A DNA stretch of 56,898 nucleotides from an uncultured Clostridia bacterium. Its GTDB lineage: Bacteria; Bacillota; Clostridia; Oscillospirales; Butyricicoccaceae. A program made the translations under genes and the position numbers. The first letter of the stretch is position 1. Each line of letters opens with the position of its first letter. Below, one piece after another: positions 40,768 to 49,177 of the stretch. The DNA lies in contig CAMEZQ010000008.1 of assembly GCA_945947915.1 (NCBI GenBank), forward strand, positions 1 through 56,898, read 5' to 3'. The notes under the pieces are model-generated. The model ran no database searches. It was given only the letters and a program-made list of their open reading frames with translations, and was not told the DNA's origin.

Positions 40768-42753
40768 TTAGCCCTTCAGGTGCTGATCCATCCAGCCGAC
40801 GATCTCTTCCATGCGGCGGATACGGTTGCGGGGCTTGCCGCCTCTCGACAGCTCGTGGTTCTCGCCCTTGAACAGGCACAGGCGGGACTCGACGCCGTGC
40901 ATCTTGAGGGCGGTGAACATGCTCAGACCTTCGACCATCCAGCAGCGGTAGTCCTGATCGGAATGGATGAACAGGGTGGGTGTGGTGGCCTTGTCGGCAT
41001 ACTTGAGGGGCGAATGCCACCACAGCTTCTCGGCGTCTTCGCGGGTGGTGGTGCCCATCTGGTTGGGGGTGAAGAAATAGCCGATGTCGGTGGTGTGCTC
41101 AAAGGCGATCCAGTTGGCGATGGAGCGCTGGGAGGCCGCCGCCTTGAAGCGATCCGTGTGACCGATGATCCAGTTGGTCATAAAGCCGCCGTAGCTGCCG
41201 CCGGTGACGCCGAAGTTCTTCTCGTCGGCATCGGGATAGAGGCGCAGCATCTCATCGCAGAACTCCATCAGGTTGTCGTATTCCACCGTGCCGTACTTGC
41301 CGGTGATATAGCCGAACTCGTTGCCGCGGCCGTCGGAACCGCGGGGGTTGCAGAAGAAGACGAAATAGCCGGCGTTGGCCCACATCTGCATCTCGTGATG
41401 ATAGATGTTGCCGAAGACCGTGCGGGGACCGCCGTGGATGTGCAGGATGGCGGGATACTTCTTGCCCGGCTCATAGCCCACGGGCTTCATGGCCCAGCCG
41501 TGGATCTCAAAGCCGTCGGAAGCCGTGAAGGTGTGATATTCGGGGGTGACGACGCTGTGGGTCTCGGTGAATTCATCGTTGAAGTGGGTCAGCTGATTGC
41601 CCTTGGCGCAATACAGCTCGCCCAGCTTGTTGCCGTACATGCCGGCGAAGATGACCTTGCCGTCCTTGACGTCGAAGTTGTCCACCGAGCCGATCTCGGC
41701 ATAGACATCCTCGATCTTGCCGGTGCGGTCGATGACGCGCAGATAGGCGCTGTCGTCAACAGTTGTGATGAAGTAGGCCTTGTCGCCCTCCACCTTGAAG
41801 CCGCGGCCGCCGCCGATGCGGGCGTCGGAGCCGACGGAGGAGGCGCCGATGGAGGCTTCGTAATCGGCCAGCTTCTGGAATTTCTTGCTCTTGATATCAA
41901 CGGTGTAGAAGTCGCAGTACTGCTCGCTGCCATACTGCTTGCCGTCGGTGGCGGCGACCACCAGGGTCTCCTCGTCGAAGAAGCCGACGGCGCCGGTCTT
42001 CATCTTGTCGGGCTTGAGGACGCAGGTGGTGCGCTTGGTCTTGAGGTCGTAGACATAGATGCCCGACATTCTGTGGCGCAGGCCTTCCCACTCGCCGCCC
42101 TTGATGACGATCTTGCCGTAAGCGGCGCTGGCCATATCGACGTCGAACAGCTCGTCGGTGATGGCCTTGGTCTCGCCGGTTTGGCTGTTGTAGATATACA
42201 GGCGGTTGCGCTTCTTGTTGATGACGCCGCGGCCGTTGCCCCAGAAGGGCAGCTCGTCAAAGACGTCGTAGGCCGGCTTGGTATAGGTCTCCAGCGCCTT
42301 GGCCTTTTCCTCGTCGGTTTTGCCTTCCAGCTCGGGATAGTTGTTGTCGTAAACCGAGGTCAGCATATACAGGCCGTCGCCGATGTTGGTCAGGCCGCCG
42401 GTGCGCACCGGCAGATTGAAGGCGTGCAGCGCCTCGCCGCCTTCGGGCGAGATCTCATAAAAGGCGGTGACATTCTCGCCCTTCTCCAGCTGCTTTTTGA
42501 CCTTGGGGCATCTGGGCGCGGCAAACAGAAGGGTGCCTTTATCGGTCCAGCAGTATGCCTTGGCGTCGCCGCCGTTGGTCAGCTGACGGACCTTGCCGGT
42601 CTCGGTCTCCAGCAGGTGGATGTCGGCCTTGTAATCGTTGCTGGCCTTGTTGGCATAGGAAACGATAAAGGCGACATACTTACCGTCGGGAGAAAAACCC
42701 GGGTTGCTTACGAATTTGAACTGCAAAAAGCTGTCGACTGCAATCTTTTTCAT
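40768..42753 (-). CDS. S9 family (prolyl oligopeptidase-type) peptidase, first gene of a tandem set
   Basis: 661 aa. Same fold and catalytic triad context (GVTGGSYGGFMTNW, HSDQDYRCW, FKGENHELSR) but clearly more diverged than the other two copies, especially in the propeller, where it carries an extra acidic helix (YPELEGKTDEEKAKALETY). Its substrate range therefore probably differs. The ATG at 42753 follows AAGGAG, and the cluster promoter lies just upstream. Confidence 0.93.
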   Translation of the reverse strand: MKKIAVDSFLQFKFVSNPGFSPDGKYVAFIVSYANKASNDYKADIHLLETETGKVRQLTNGGDAKAYCWTDKGTLLFAAPRCPKVKKQLEKGENVTAFYEISPEGGEALHAFNLPVRTGGLTNIGDGLYMLTSVYDNNYPELEGKTDEEKAKALETYTKPAYDVFDELPFWGNGRGVINKKRNRLYIYNSQTGETKAITDELFDVDMASAAYGKIVIKGGEWEGLRHRMSGIYVYDLKTKRTTCVLKPDKMKTGAVGFFDEETLVVAATDGKQYGSEQYCDFYTVDIKSKKFQKLADYEASIGASSVGSDARIGGGRGFKVEGDKAYFITTVDDSAYLRVIDRTGKIEDVYAEIGSVDNFDVKDGKVIFAGMYGNKLGELYCAKGNQLTHFNDEFTETHSVVTPEYHTFTASDGFEIHGWAMKPVGYEPGKKYPAILHIHGGPRTVFGNIYHHEMQMWANAGYFVFFCNPRGSDGRGNEFGYITGKYGTVEYDNLMEFCDEMLRLYPDADEKNFGVTGGSYGGFMTNWIIGHTDRFKAAASQRSIANWIAFEHTTDIGYFFTPNQMGTTTREDAEKLWWHSPLKYADKATTPTLFIHSDQDYRCWMVEGLSMFTALKMHGVESRLCLFKGENHELSRGGKPRNRIRRMEEIVGWMDQHLKG

Positions 42754-42793
42754 AATAAACTCCTTATTAAAAATATTTACTTTCTTTGCTATA

Positions 42794-42822
42794 ATTCTCC
42801 CCCAAGTTGTGCAGTTTGTCAA
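42794..42822 (-). promoter_or_regulatory. Candidate promoter of the S9 peptidase cluster
   Basis: Minus-strand -35 TTGACA (42817-42822), 17-base spacer, -10 GAGAAT (42794-42799). The -10 is imperfect. Confidence 0.45.
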
Positions 42823-42859
42823 TAACCAAATTGACTTTTTCGGCGACTTTCGACCCCGT

Positions 42860-43741
42860 TCAGACGGGCAGCAGCTCCAGCAGCGCCTGGGTGGCCGGCG
42901 TGCTGCGGGGGCGCAGCGTAAAGATGCCGACGCTGCGCCGGGGCAGATTCTGGACGGTGTCCACCCGCACGACGCGGCCGCTTTCCAGCGCCTTTCTGGA
43001 AAACTCCTCCACCACGCAGGCAATGCCGAAATTGGCGGCGGCAAAGTCCAAAAGCAGGTCGTGGGAGCCCAGCTCGATGCCCGGCCGGAGAATGATGCCG
43101 TGCTCGCTGAAGCAATTGTCTATAAACCGCCGGGAGCTGGATTTGCTCTCCAGCAGGATCAGGGGATGATGGGCCAGCGTCTGAAAATCTATGGGCTGGG
43201 TCACGCGGCGGGCGGCGTATTCCGGACCGGCCACAAAGCAGTCCTGAATGGGGATCTCCCCCACCAGATACACCCCCGAACGCTCGATGGGCATATTGGC
43301 CATGGCCAGATCGATGCGGCCGCTGCGCAGAAGATCGATGGCCTCCCGGCTGACGCCGTTGAAGATGCGCAGCTCGACCCGTGGATGCAGCTGGCTGAAC
43401 CGTTCCAGCGCCGGCAGCAGCAGATGGCGGGAGATGGTGTCGCCCACGCCGATGCGCAGCTCGCCGCCCTCCAGATCGTGGATCCGGCCCAGCTCGCTGT
43501 TGGCCTCCTCGAACAAGGCCAGGGCGCTGCCCACATATTTGAGCAGGACCTCCCCCTCCTGGGTCAGCTCGACGCCCCTCTTGCCGCGGATGAAGAGCTC
43601 CACCCCCAGCGCGCTCTCCAGTCCGCGCACCGCCTGGCTGACGGCGCTCTGGGTCAGAAACAGCTCCTCGGCGCCGGCCGTGAAGCTGCCGCATATGGCG
43701 ACTTTATAGAATATTCTGTACTGCTCCAGTTTAACATCCAT
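42860..43741 (-). CDS. LysR family transcriptional regulator
   Basis: 293 aa. The N-terminal winged helix is typical (LEQYRIFYKVAICGSFTAGAEELFLTQSAVSQAV, residues about 5-40), followed by the two-lobed effector domain (LRIGVGDTISRHLLLP onward). The start at 43741 is chosen because GGAG sits nine bases before it. It lies directly upstream of the S9 cluster on the same strand and divergent from an orphan promoter with a T-N11-A type site (43765-43781). The effector is unknown. Confidence 0.93.
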   Translation of the reverse strand: MDVKLEQYRIFYKVAICGSFTAGAEELFLTQSAVSQAVRGLESALGVELFIRGKRGVELTQEGEVLLKYVGSALALFEEANSELGRIHDLEGGELRIGVGDTISRHLLLPALERFSQLHPRVELRIFNGVSREAIDLLRSGRIDLAMANMPIERSGVYLVGEIPIQDCFVAGPEYAARRVTQPIDFQTLAHHPLILLESKSSSRRFIDNCFSEHGIILRPGIELGSHDLLLDFAAANFGIACVVEEFSRKALESGRVVRVDTVQNLPRRSVGIFTLRPRSTPATQALLELLPV

Positions 43742-43764
43742 TTCCTTCCACTCCATTAGCCGAA

Positions 43765-43781
43765 TTAATAGTTGGCATTAA
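43765..43781. promoter_or_regulatory. LysR-type binding site candidate
   Basis: TTAAT-N7-ATTAA, a classical T-N11-A box, between the regulator gene and the divergent promoter at 43792-43820. Confidence 0.5.
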
Positions 43782-43791
43782 AAAGATTAAT

Positions 43792-43930
43792 TTTACTAAT
43801 GCGAACACCTGTAGTATACTGATCATGCAGAAAAAAATCAACCGGTTTTTTGGAAACCACCCAATCAACCCACACTCTCCTTCAATAATAATAAGAAAGA
43901 CGCCTTTTACGGGAGGGCGTCTTTCTTATT
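43792..43930 (+). ncRNA. Candidate short RNA driven by an orphan promoter
   Basis: -35 TTTACT (43792-43797), 17-base spacer, -10 TATACT (43815-43820). About 70 bases after the -10 comes a strong terminator (43890-43930: AATAAGAAAGACGCC arms). The predicted transcript of about 105 bases has no good ribosome binding site; a frame from 43825 encodes a 70-residue Lys/Pro-rich peptide that runs through the terminator and looks non-coding. It may be a small RNA or the leader of a lost gene. Confidence 0.4.
43890..43930 (+). terminator. Strong intrinsic terminator
   Basis: AATAAGAAAGACGCC and GGCGTCTTTCTTATT arms; ends the orphan transcript that starts near 43827. Confidence 0.8.
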
Positions 43931-44003
43931 TGTCTGCCAAAACCGCCGCGCTGATTTTTCGGCAGGAGAGCACTTCTTCACGATCCACGATCCATCACGC
44001 AAA

Positions 44004-44035
44004 AAAGCCGCCGCTCGTATACGAGCGGCGGCTTT
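44004..44035 (-). terminator. Terminator of proS
   Basis: AAAGCCGCCGCTCGTA and its exact complement back to back, with the T run on the minus strand. Confidence 0.85.
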
Positions 44036-44056
44036 GATTGATTCTTTGCACTGCGA

Positions 44057-45496
44057 TCAATAGGCGATGCCGAAAACGACCATCTTCTTAGCCGGACGTC
44101 CGCAGACGGGGCAGACCTCGCCCACCTTCTCCTGCTGGAAGGGGATGCATCTGGAAGGCATGCCGGTCTCCTCCTTGATGACCTCCTCGCAGTGACGGTC
44201 GCCGCACCACATGGCCTTGACGAAACGGGGACGGTCGGCAATGGCGGCCTTCATCTCGTCCAGCGTCGTGGCCGTGACGATGTTGCCCTCCAGGTTGTCC
44301 TTGGCCTTCTGATAGATGGCGGCGGCAAAATCGTCCAGCATCTGGGGGATAACGCTTTCCAGCGCGTCCAGGCTGACGGGGGTCTTTTCGCGGTTGTCGC
44401 GGCGGACCAGCACGCAGCTGTTGTTCTCGATGTCGCGGGGGCCGATCTCCAGACGGAGGGGCACACCCTTCATCTCGTATTCGGCATACTTCCAGCCGGG
44501 GCTCTGCTCGGAATCATCCAGCTTGACGCGGATGCCGGCGGCCTTGAGGCGGGCGGCCAGCTCGGCGGCCTTATCCAGCACGCCGGGCTTGTGCATGGCC
44601 ACCGGAACGATGACCACCTGGATGGGCGCGACGGCGGGAGGCAGCACCAGGCCGGAATTGTCGCCGTGGGTCATGATGATGCCGCCGATCAGACGGGTGG
44701 AAATGCCCCAGGAGGTCTGGTAAACGTAAGAGAGCTTGTTGTTCTTGTCGGCAAACTGGATGCCGAAGGCGCGGGCAAAGCCGTCGCCGAAATAGTGAGA
44801 GGTGCCGCTCTGCAGGGCCTTGCCGTCGTGCATCATGGCCTCGATGGTATAGGTGTCCTCGGCGCCGGCAAAGCGCTCCTTCTCGGTCTTCTGGCCCTTG
44901 ATGACGGGGATGCAGAGATACTCGCGGCACAGCTTTTCATAGGCGTCCAGCTGCTGCAGGGTCTCCTGCCGGGCCTCTTCCTCGGTGGCATGGATGGTAT
45001 GGCCCTCCTGCCACCAGAACTCGCGGGTGCGCAGGAAGGGACGGGTGGTCTTTTCCCAGCGCACGACGCTGCACCACTGGTTGTACAGCTTGGGCAGGTC
45101 ACGCCAGGACTGGACGATATGGGCGTAATGCTCGCAGAACAGGGTCTCGGAGGTGGGACGGACGCACAGGCGCTCCTCCAGCTTCTCGCTGCCGCCGTGG
45201 GTGACCCAGGCGACCTCGGGGGCAAAGCCCTCCACGTGATCCTTTTCCTTCTGCAGCAGGGATTCGGGAATAAAAATAGGCATGGCCACGTTTTCGTGAC
45301 CGGTCTCTTTGATCATGCCGTCAAAAATACGCTGGATGTTCTCCCAGATCGCGTAACCGTAGGGCCGGAGGATGGTGCAGCCCTTGACGCTGGAATAATC
45401 GACCAGCTCAGCCTTTTTGACGATGTCGGTGTACCACTGGGCAAAATCATCCTCCATGGAGGTGATCGCCTGGACAAGCTTCTTGTCGTCCGCCAT
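44057..45496 (-). CDS. proS: Prolyl-tRNA synthetase, type 3 (archaeal/eukaryote-like)
   Basis: 479 aa, the length of the short ProRS without the bacterial editing insert. Class II motifs are visible: motif 2 [19 protein letters not shown] (near 150-168) and motif 3 [16 protein letters not shown] (near 270). The C-terminus ends in a zinc-binding type domain ([10 protein letters not shown]) and a terminal tyrosine (FGIAY). It charges tRNA-Pro. ATG 45496 is chosen because GAGGT is correctly spaced; two upstream ATGs lack sites. Confidence 0.96.
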   Translation of the reverse strand: MADDKKLVQAITSMEDDFAQWYTDIVKKAELVDYSSVKGCTILRPYGYAIWENIQRIFDGMIKETGHENVAMPIFIPESLLQKEKDHVEGFAPEVAWVTHGGSEKLEERLCVRPTSETLFCEHYAHIVQSWRDLPKLYNQWCSVVRWEKTTRPFLRTREFWWQEGHTIHATEEEARQETLQQLDAYEKLCREYLCIPVIKGQKTEKERFAGAEDTYTIEAMMHDGKALQSGTSHYFGDGFARAFGIQFADKNNKLSYVYQTSWGISTRLIGGIIMTHGDNSGLVLPPAVAPIQVVIVPVAMHKPGVLDKAAELAARLKAAGIRVKLDDSEQSPGWKYAEYEMKGVPLRLEIGPRDIENNSCVLVRRDNREKTPVSLDALESVIPQMLDDFAAAIYQKAKDNLEGNIVTATTLDEMKAAIADRPRFVKAMWCGDRHCEEVIKEETGMPSRCIPFQQEKVGEVCPVCGRPAKKMVVFGIAY

Positions 45497-45574
45497 GAGT
45501 TCAATACCTCGTTTCATAAAATAACGGAATAACCGCCCCGCCGGCGCCGGCCGGAAAAAGGGCTTTACAGTGAA

Positions 45575-45607
45575 ACAGGCGGCATTTTGGATCAAAATGC
45601 CGCCTGT
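45575..45607 (-). terminator. Terminator of secG
   Basis: ACAGGCGGCATTTTG and CAAAATGCCGCCTGT arms with a three-base loop directly after secG; a short T run follows on the minus strand. Confidence 0.7.
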
Positions 45608-45621
45608 CAGTGCTTAAACGA

Positions 45622-45858
45622 TTAAAATACCGCGAGAACAAAGGTCAGCACCAGGAAAATGCCGGCCGAATATTCGGTGATCTTTTCCAGCTTGGCATCC
45701 AGCGCACGTGCCTTATTCTTGCCGAAGAATGTCTCAGCGGCGCCGCCGATCTCGCCCAGACCCTGGGCCTTGCCCGACTGCATCAGCACCGAAAGGATCA
45801 GCGCCAGACAAACGACGACCTGGAAAACGGTCAGAACCAATCTTACTGTCTCTCCCAT
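45622..45858 (-). CDS. secG: Preprotein translocase subunit SecG
   Basis: 78 aa. Two membrane helices (VLTVFQVVVCLALILSVLM and SAGIFLVLTFVLAVF) flank the conserved cytoplasmic loop GEIGGAAETFFGKNKA. It assists SecA-driven export through SecYE. ATG follows GGAGG. It has its own promoter (45913-45941). Confidence 0.95.
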   Translation of the reverse strand: MGETVRLVLTVFQVVVCLALILSVLMQSGKAQGLGEIGGAAETFFGKNKARALDAKLEKITEYSAGIFLVLTFVLAVF

Positions 45859-45912
45859 GAGATAAAACCTCCGTTTATATAGACTGCTCTCTTTGCAAAA
45901 TCAGCATCATTC

Positions 45913-45941
45913 ATTCTATCACATCAGAGACAGTTTGGCAA
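45913..45941 (-). promoter_or_regulatory. Promoter of secG
   Basis: Minus-strand -35 TTGCCA (45936-45941), 17-base spacer, -10 TAGAAT (45913-45918). Confidence 0.65.
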
Positions 45942-45980
45942 GATGCAATTTCGCCGGCAGGCGCCGCAAAAGGCGGCTTT

Positions 45981-46952
45981 TCAGGCCTTTCTGGCGATGG
46001 CGCGCTTGGCGGCCGCTTCGATCTCGGCAGCCGTCAGGTTATAGGCTTCCCGCAGGAAGGCTTCGGTGCCCACCTGGCCGAACTGATCGTGTACGCCCAC
46101 CATCTCCACGGGAACGGGATGATTCTTGGCCAGCGACGCGGCCACGGCCGACCCCAGGCCGCCCACTGTATTGTGGTTTTCGGCTGTGACAAAGCAGCCG
46201 CACTTGTCGGCGTAAAGGCGCAGGGCCTCGTCGTCGATGGGCTTCCAGGTGAAGGTGTTGAGGACGGCGGCGGAGATGCCCTGGGCCTCCAGGCTCTGGG
46301 CGGCCTTGAGCGCCTCGGCCACCATGATGCCCGACGCGGCGATGCACACGTCGGTGCCATCGCGCAGCAGGGCCGCCTTGCCCATCTCGAAGGTCGAGCC
46401 GGGCTCAAAGACACCGACGGCCGTCTTTCTGTACAGACGGATGTAATAGACGCCGTAGGCGTTCTGCAGCTGGCGCACCAGCCACTCGAACTGCACCGAG
46501 TCGGTAGGCTCCAGCAGGGTGATCTCGGGCACGGCCATCAGCGCGCCCATGTCCTCAAAGGGCATATGGGTACCGCCGTTGTAAGCGGCCACGACGCCGG
46601 GGTCCGAGCCGATGATGCGGACGTTGAGCTTGGCGTAGGCTGCCGAGATGAAGATCTGGTCCAGGCAGCGGCGGGTGGCGAAGGGGCCGAAAGAATGGAC
46701 GAAGGGCACCATGCCGGCGGCCGACATGCCGGCGGCCACGCCGATCATGTTGCTCTCCTGGATGCCGCAGTCGATGGCGCGGTCGGGATAGGCCTTAAAG
46801 AAGGGCTTGACGCCCGAGGAACCGACCAGGTCGGCGTCCAGCACGCAGATCCTGGGATCGTGCTCGGCAAGCTCCATCAGCGTATTGCAGTAGACCTTGC
46901 GCATTTCCACCTGTTCTTTTTCAAAAACCGATTTGACTGTATAGCTGCTCAT
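45981..46952 (-). CDS. Transketolase, C-terminal subunit
   Basis: 323 aa, covering the pyrimidine-binding and C-terminal domains of a split transketolase (as in many archaea and Clostridia). The TPP-activating glutamate lies in DCGIQESNMIGVAAGMS (about 63-79); PFVHSFGPFATRR and HNTVGGLGSAVA are typical. It works with the N-terminal subunit encoded just upstream, moving two-carbon units between sugar phosphates in the non-oxidative pentose phosphate pathway. A related split DXPS-like function cannot be wholly excluded. Start after GGGGGA. Confidence 0.92.
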   Translation of the reverse strand: MSSYTVKSVFEKEQVEMRKVYCNTLMELAEHDPRICVLDADLVGSSGVKPFFKAYPDRAIDCGIQESNMIGVAAGMSAAGMVPFVHSFGPFATRRCLDQIFISAAYAKLNVRIIGSDPGVVAAYNGGTHMPFEDMGALMAVPEITLLEPTDSVQFEWLVRQLQNAYGVYYIRLYRKTAVGVFEPGSTFEMGKAALLRDGTDVCIAASGIMVAEALKAAQSLEAQGISAAVLNTFTWKPIDDEALRLYADKCGCFVTAENHNTVGGLGSAVAASLAKNHPVPVEMVGVHDQFGQVGTEAFLREAYNLTAAEIEAAAKRAIARKA

Positions 46953-46965
46953 TGATAAATCCCCC

Positions 46966-47805
46966 TTATGCCTGTCTTGCCTGCGCGAGCACCTGCTCGG
47001 CGTGTTCGATGCTGGGCGCGATCTGCTCGGCGGTGAAGGCGATGTGATGGCAGGGGAACATGCCCTCCGCCAGCAGGCAGCCGTGGCCCTTGACCGTGTC
47101 CAGAATGATGACCGAGGGCTTGCCCTTTTCCGCCTTGGCGGCCTCGACGGCTTCCTTGACGGCGTCGACGTTGTGGCCGTCGACCTTCTGAACGTGCCAG
47201 CCGAAGGCCTTGAACTTATCGACCATGTCGCCCATGTACATGACGTCGTCGGTGCTGCCGTCCAGCTGCTGCTTGTTGAGGTCGACGAACGCCGTCAGGT
47301 TGTCCAGCTTGTAATGGGCGGCGAACATGGCGGCCTCCCACACCTGGCCTTCGTTGCATTCGCCGTCGCCTAGCATGAGATAGGTGCGGCTGTCGCGGCC
47401 CATCATGCGGTCGCCCAGCGCCAGGCCGCAGGCCGTCGAGGCGCCCTGGCCCAGCGAGCCGGTGGTCATGTCAACGCCGGGGGTCTTGAGCCGGTCGCAG
47501 TGGCTGGGCAGAATGGTGCCGCCCTGGTTGAGGGTCAGCAGCTCCTCCTTGGGGAAATACCCCTTGAGGGCCAGCGTCGCGTAAAGGGCCGGGCCGGCAT
47601 GGCCCTTGGACAGAACGAACTTGTCCCGTTCGGCCCACTGGGGATTTTTGGGATCGATGCGCATCTCGCCGCCGTAGAGAACGGCCAGCGTTTCAATGAT
47701 CGACATGGCGCCGCCCACATGGCCAAAGCCGAGATGGGCGAATTCTTTTAAGGCTTCCACACGGATCTCTTCGGCGAAAACCCTGATTTCCTTGTTTTTC
47801 TCCAT
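46966..47805 (-). CDS. Transketolase, N-terminal subunit
   Basis: 279 aa TPP-diphosphate binding half. Seen: LSKGHAGPALYATL (about 68), TGSLGQGASTACGLA (about 116) and the magnesium-binding GDGECNEGQVWEAAMFA (about 146-162). It pairs with the C-terminal subunit, whose start codon lies 13 bases after this stop. ATG after AGGTG; promoter at 47891-47919. Confidence 0.93.
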   Translation of the reverse strand: MEKNKEIRVFAEEIRVEALKEFAHLGFGHVGGAMSIIETLAVLYGGEMRIDPKNPQWAERDKFVLSKGHAGPALYATLALKGYFPKEELLTLNQGGTILPSHCDRLKTPGVDMTTGSLGQGASTACGLALGDRMMGRDSRTYLMLGDGECNEGQVWEAAMFAAHYKLDNLTAFVDLNKQQLDGSTDDVMYMGDMVDKFKAFGWHVQKVDGHNVDAVKEAVEAAKAEKGKPSVIILDTVKGHGCLLAEGMFPCHHIAFTAEQIAPSIEHAEQVLAQARQA

Positions 47806-47890
47806 AGCTTACACCTGCCAGTTTTATTTTTTGCGTCATATTCCTTTGCCTGCACGCGCGGCGGAGCTGCCGCCGCCCATACCTGCTTTC

Positions 47891-47919
47891 AGTATAAATG
47901 AAAATGTCGAAATTGGCAA
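47891..47919 (-). promoter_or_regulatory. Promoter of the split transketolase operon
   Basis: Minus-strand -35 TTGCCA (47914-47919), 17-base spacer, -10 TATACT (47891-47896). Confidence 0.75.
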
Positions 47920-47981
47920 CAGGAAAAACCGCCGCGCCCCGGCGGAAACCCATGGAAACAGGGCAGAATTCTATCTGACCT

Positions 47982-48290
47982 GACCTATCGGTCACCCGCA
48001 ACGCCGACATCGATTACGGCAGCGACGAGGACTTCCCCGATCTGCGGAGCAAAATGAGCCCCTGCTCCGCCTGATCGACGACGAGATCCGCCGCGGCCGA
48101 CCGGATGACCCGCAGCCAGCGCCGGCGCATCGAGGTCAGCTGTCCCATCGAAGATCCCGATATCCGCCGCTGGCTGTGCAGCTATCTCGACATCCTGCTG
48201 GCCGATACCCGCAAGGCGCGGCTGATGACGCCCATGGGCACCTATGTCAAAAAGGCCTCCGGCGACGGGCAGGAGATCCTCCACCACAGA
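47982..48290 (+). pseudogene. Remnant of polyphosphate kinase 1
   Basis: Three pieces of PPK1 occur in order but in different frames. VTRNADIDYGSDEDF comes from the central domain, LLRLIDDEIRRGRP from the start of the catalytic half, and SAADRMTRSQRRRIEVSCPI with LADTRKARLMTPMGTYVKK from the C-terminus. Several hundred residues are missing, including the phosphorylated-histidine region, so only about 100 codons survive. No start codon or ribosome binding site is left. This is a gene destroyed by internal deletions. The terminator at 48291-48321 may be its original one. Confidence 0.8.
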
Positions 48291-48321
48291 AAACGCTCCA
48301 CAGCCTGTGGAGCGTTTTTTC
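48291..48321 (+). terminator. Intrinsic terminator after the polyphosphate kinase remnant
   Basis: AACGCTCCACA and TGTGGAGCGTT arms followed by TTTT. Confidence 0.75.
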
Positions 48322-48396
48322 TGTGCCGCGGCTTGCTTTTTGGCCCGGCTGCGATTATGATAGGATGTGCAAACGATTTGAAAGGACGTGATCTTT

Positions 48397-49119
48397 TTGC
48401 TGGAAACCGTCTTTCTGGGCGGTGTGTCGGCCATCTCCGCGCTGCTGCAGTCGGTCACCGGCTTCGGCTTCGGCATCGTCATGATGGCCGTCATGCCCCT
48501 CTTTCTGCCCATGCAGAATGCCCTGTCCATCTCCACCATCCTGTCGGGTACCCTCAACGCCGTCATTCTCACCCGCTGCTGGCGGGATATCCACTGGAAG
48601 CAGCTCTGGCTGCCGGTCGTCTTCTGCCTGTGCGGCTCCAGCCTGGGCACCTTCCTCATGGCCTCCAATCCCTCGCCCGTCTACAAGCGGCTGCTGGGGA
48701 TCTTTCTCATCCTGCTGGCCATCTGGCTCTACTTCTTCAGCGACCGGGTGCGCATCCGCCCCACGCTGTACAGCGCCGGCATCGCCGGCATCGTTTCCGG
48801 GCTGTGCGGCGGCCTGTTTTCGGTCAACGGTCCCCCGATGGTGCTTTATTTCATCTCGGTTCTGGAAGACAAGAAAACCTATCTGGCTACCATCCAGTGC
48901 TATTTTCTCATCAACAACATCTACCTGCTCATCGTCCGCGCCATCGGCGGGCTGATCCCCCAGGGCATCGCCCTGTCGGCCCTTTGGGGGCTGGGCGGCC
49001 TGCTCATCGGCAGCACGCTGGGCGGCCGGATCTTCAGCCGTCTGGACGGCGCCCGCCTCAAGAAGTTCGTCTACCTCTTTATGGCCCTCTCCGGCGCCTG
49101 GATCGCCATTCACGGCTGA
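48397..49119 (+). CDS. TSUP (TauE/SafE) family membrane transporter
   Basis: 240 aa with about eight hydrophobic helices. The N-terminal VSAISALLQSVTGFGFGIVMMA and the half-repeat IAGIVSGLCGGLFSVNGPP are typical. The anion carried is unknown. Start choice: an AAAGGA site fits TTG at 48397 with good spacing; GTG at 48388 is only one base from that site. It is more distantly related to the TSUP protein at 2529-3299 than a duplicate would be. Confidence 0.87.
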   Translation: MLETVFLGGVSAISALLQSVTGFGFGIVMMAVMPLFLPMQNALSISTILSGTLNAVILTRCWRDIHWKQLWLPVVFCLCGSSLGTFLMASNPSPVYKRLLGIFLILLAIWLYFFSDRVRIRPTLYSAGIAGIVSGLCGGLFSVNGPPMVLYFISVLEDKKTYLATIQCYFLINNIYLLIVRAIGGLIPQGIALSALWGLGGLLIGSTLGGRIFSRLDGARLKKFVYLFMALSGAWIAIHG

Positions 49120-49137
49120 GGCAGCGGTACACAGAGC

Positions 49138-49172
49138 AAAAAAGCGCTCCCTCTACGGGGAGCGCTTTTTTT
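49138..49172. terminator. Bidirectional terminator
   Basis: AAAAAAGCGCTCCC and GGGAGCGCTTTTTT arms between two convergent genes. Confidence 0.9.
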
Positions 49173-49177
49173 ACGGT

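Noticed and set aside
40672..42825. A 717-codon plus-strand open frame opposite the first S9 peptidase
   Set aside because: Antisense to a well-defined enzyme gene; its Val/Ala/Gly/Asp-rich composition mirrors the codons of the real gene.
43825..44037. A 70-codon plus-strand open frame downstream of the orphan promoter
   Set aside because: It runs through a strong terminator and has no ribosome binding site; a non-coding transcript is more plausible.
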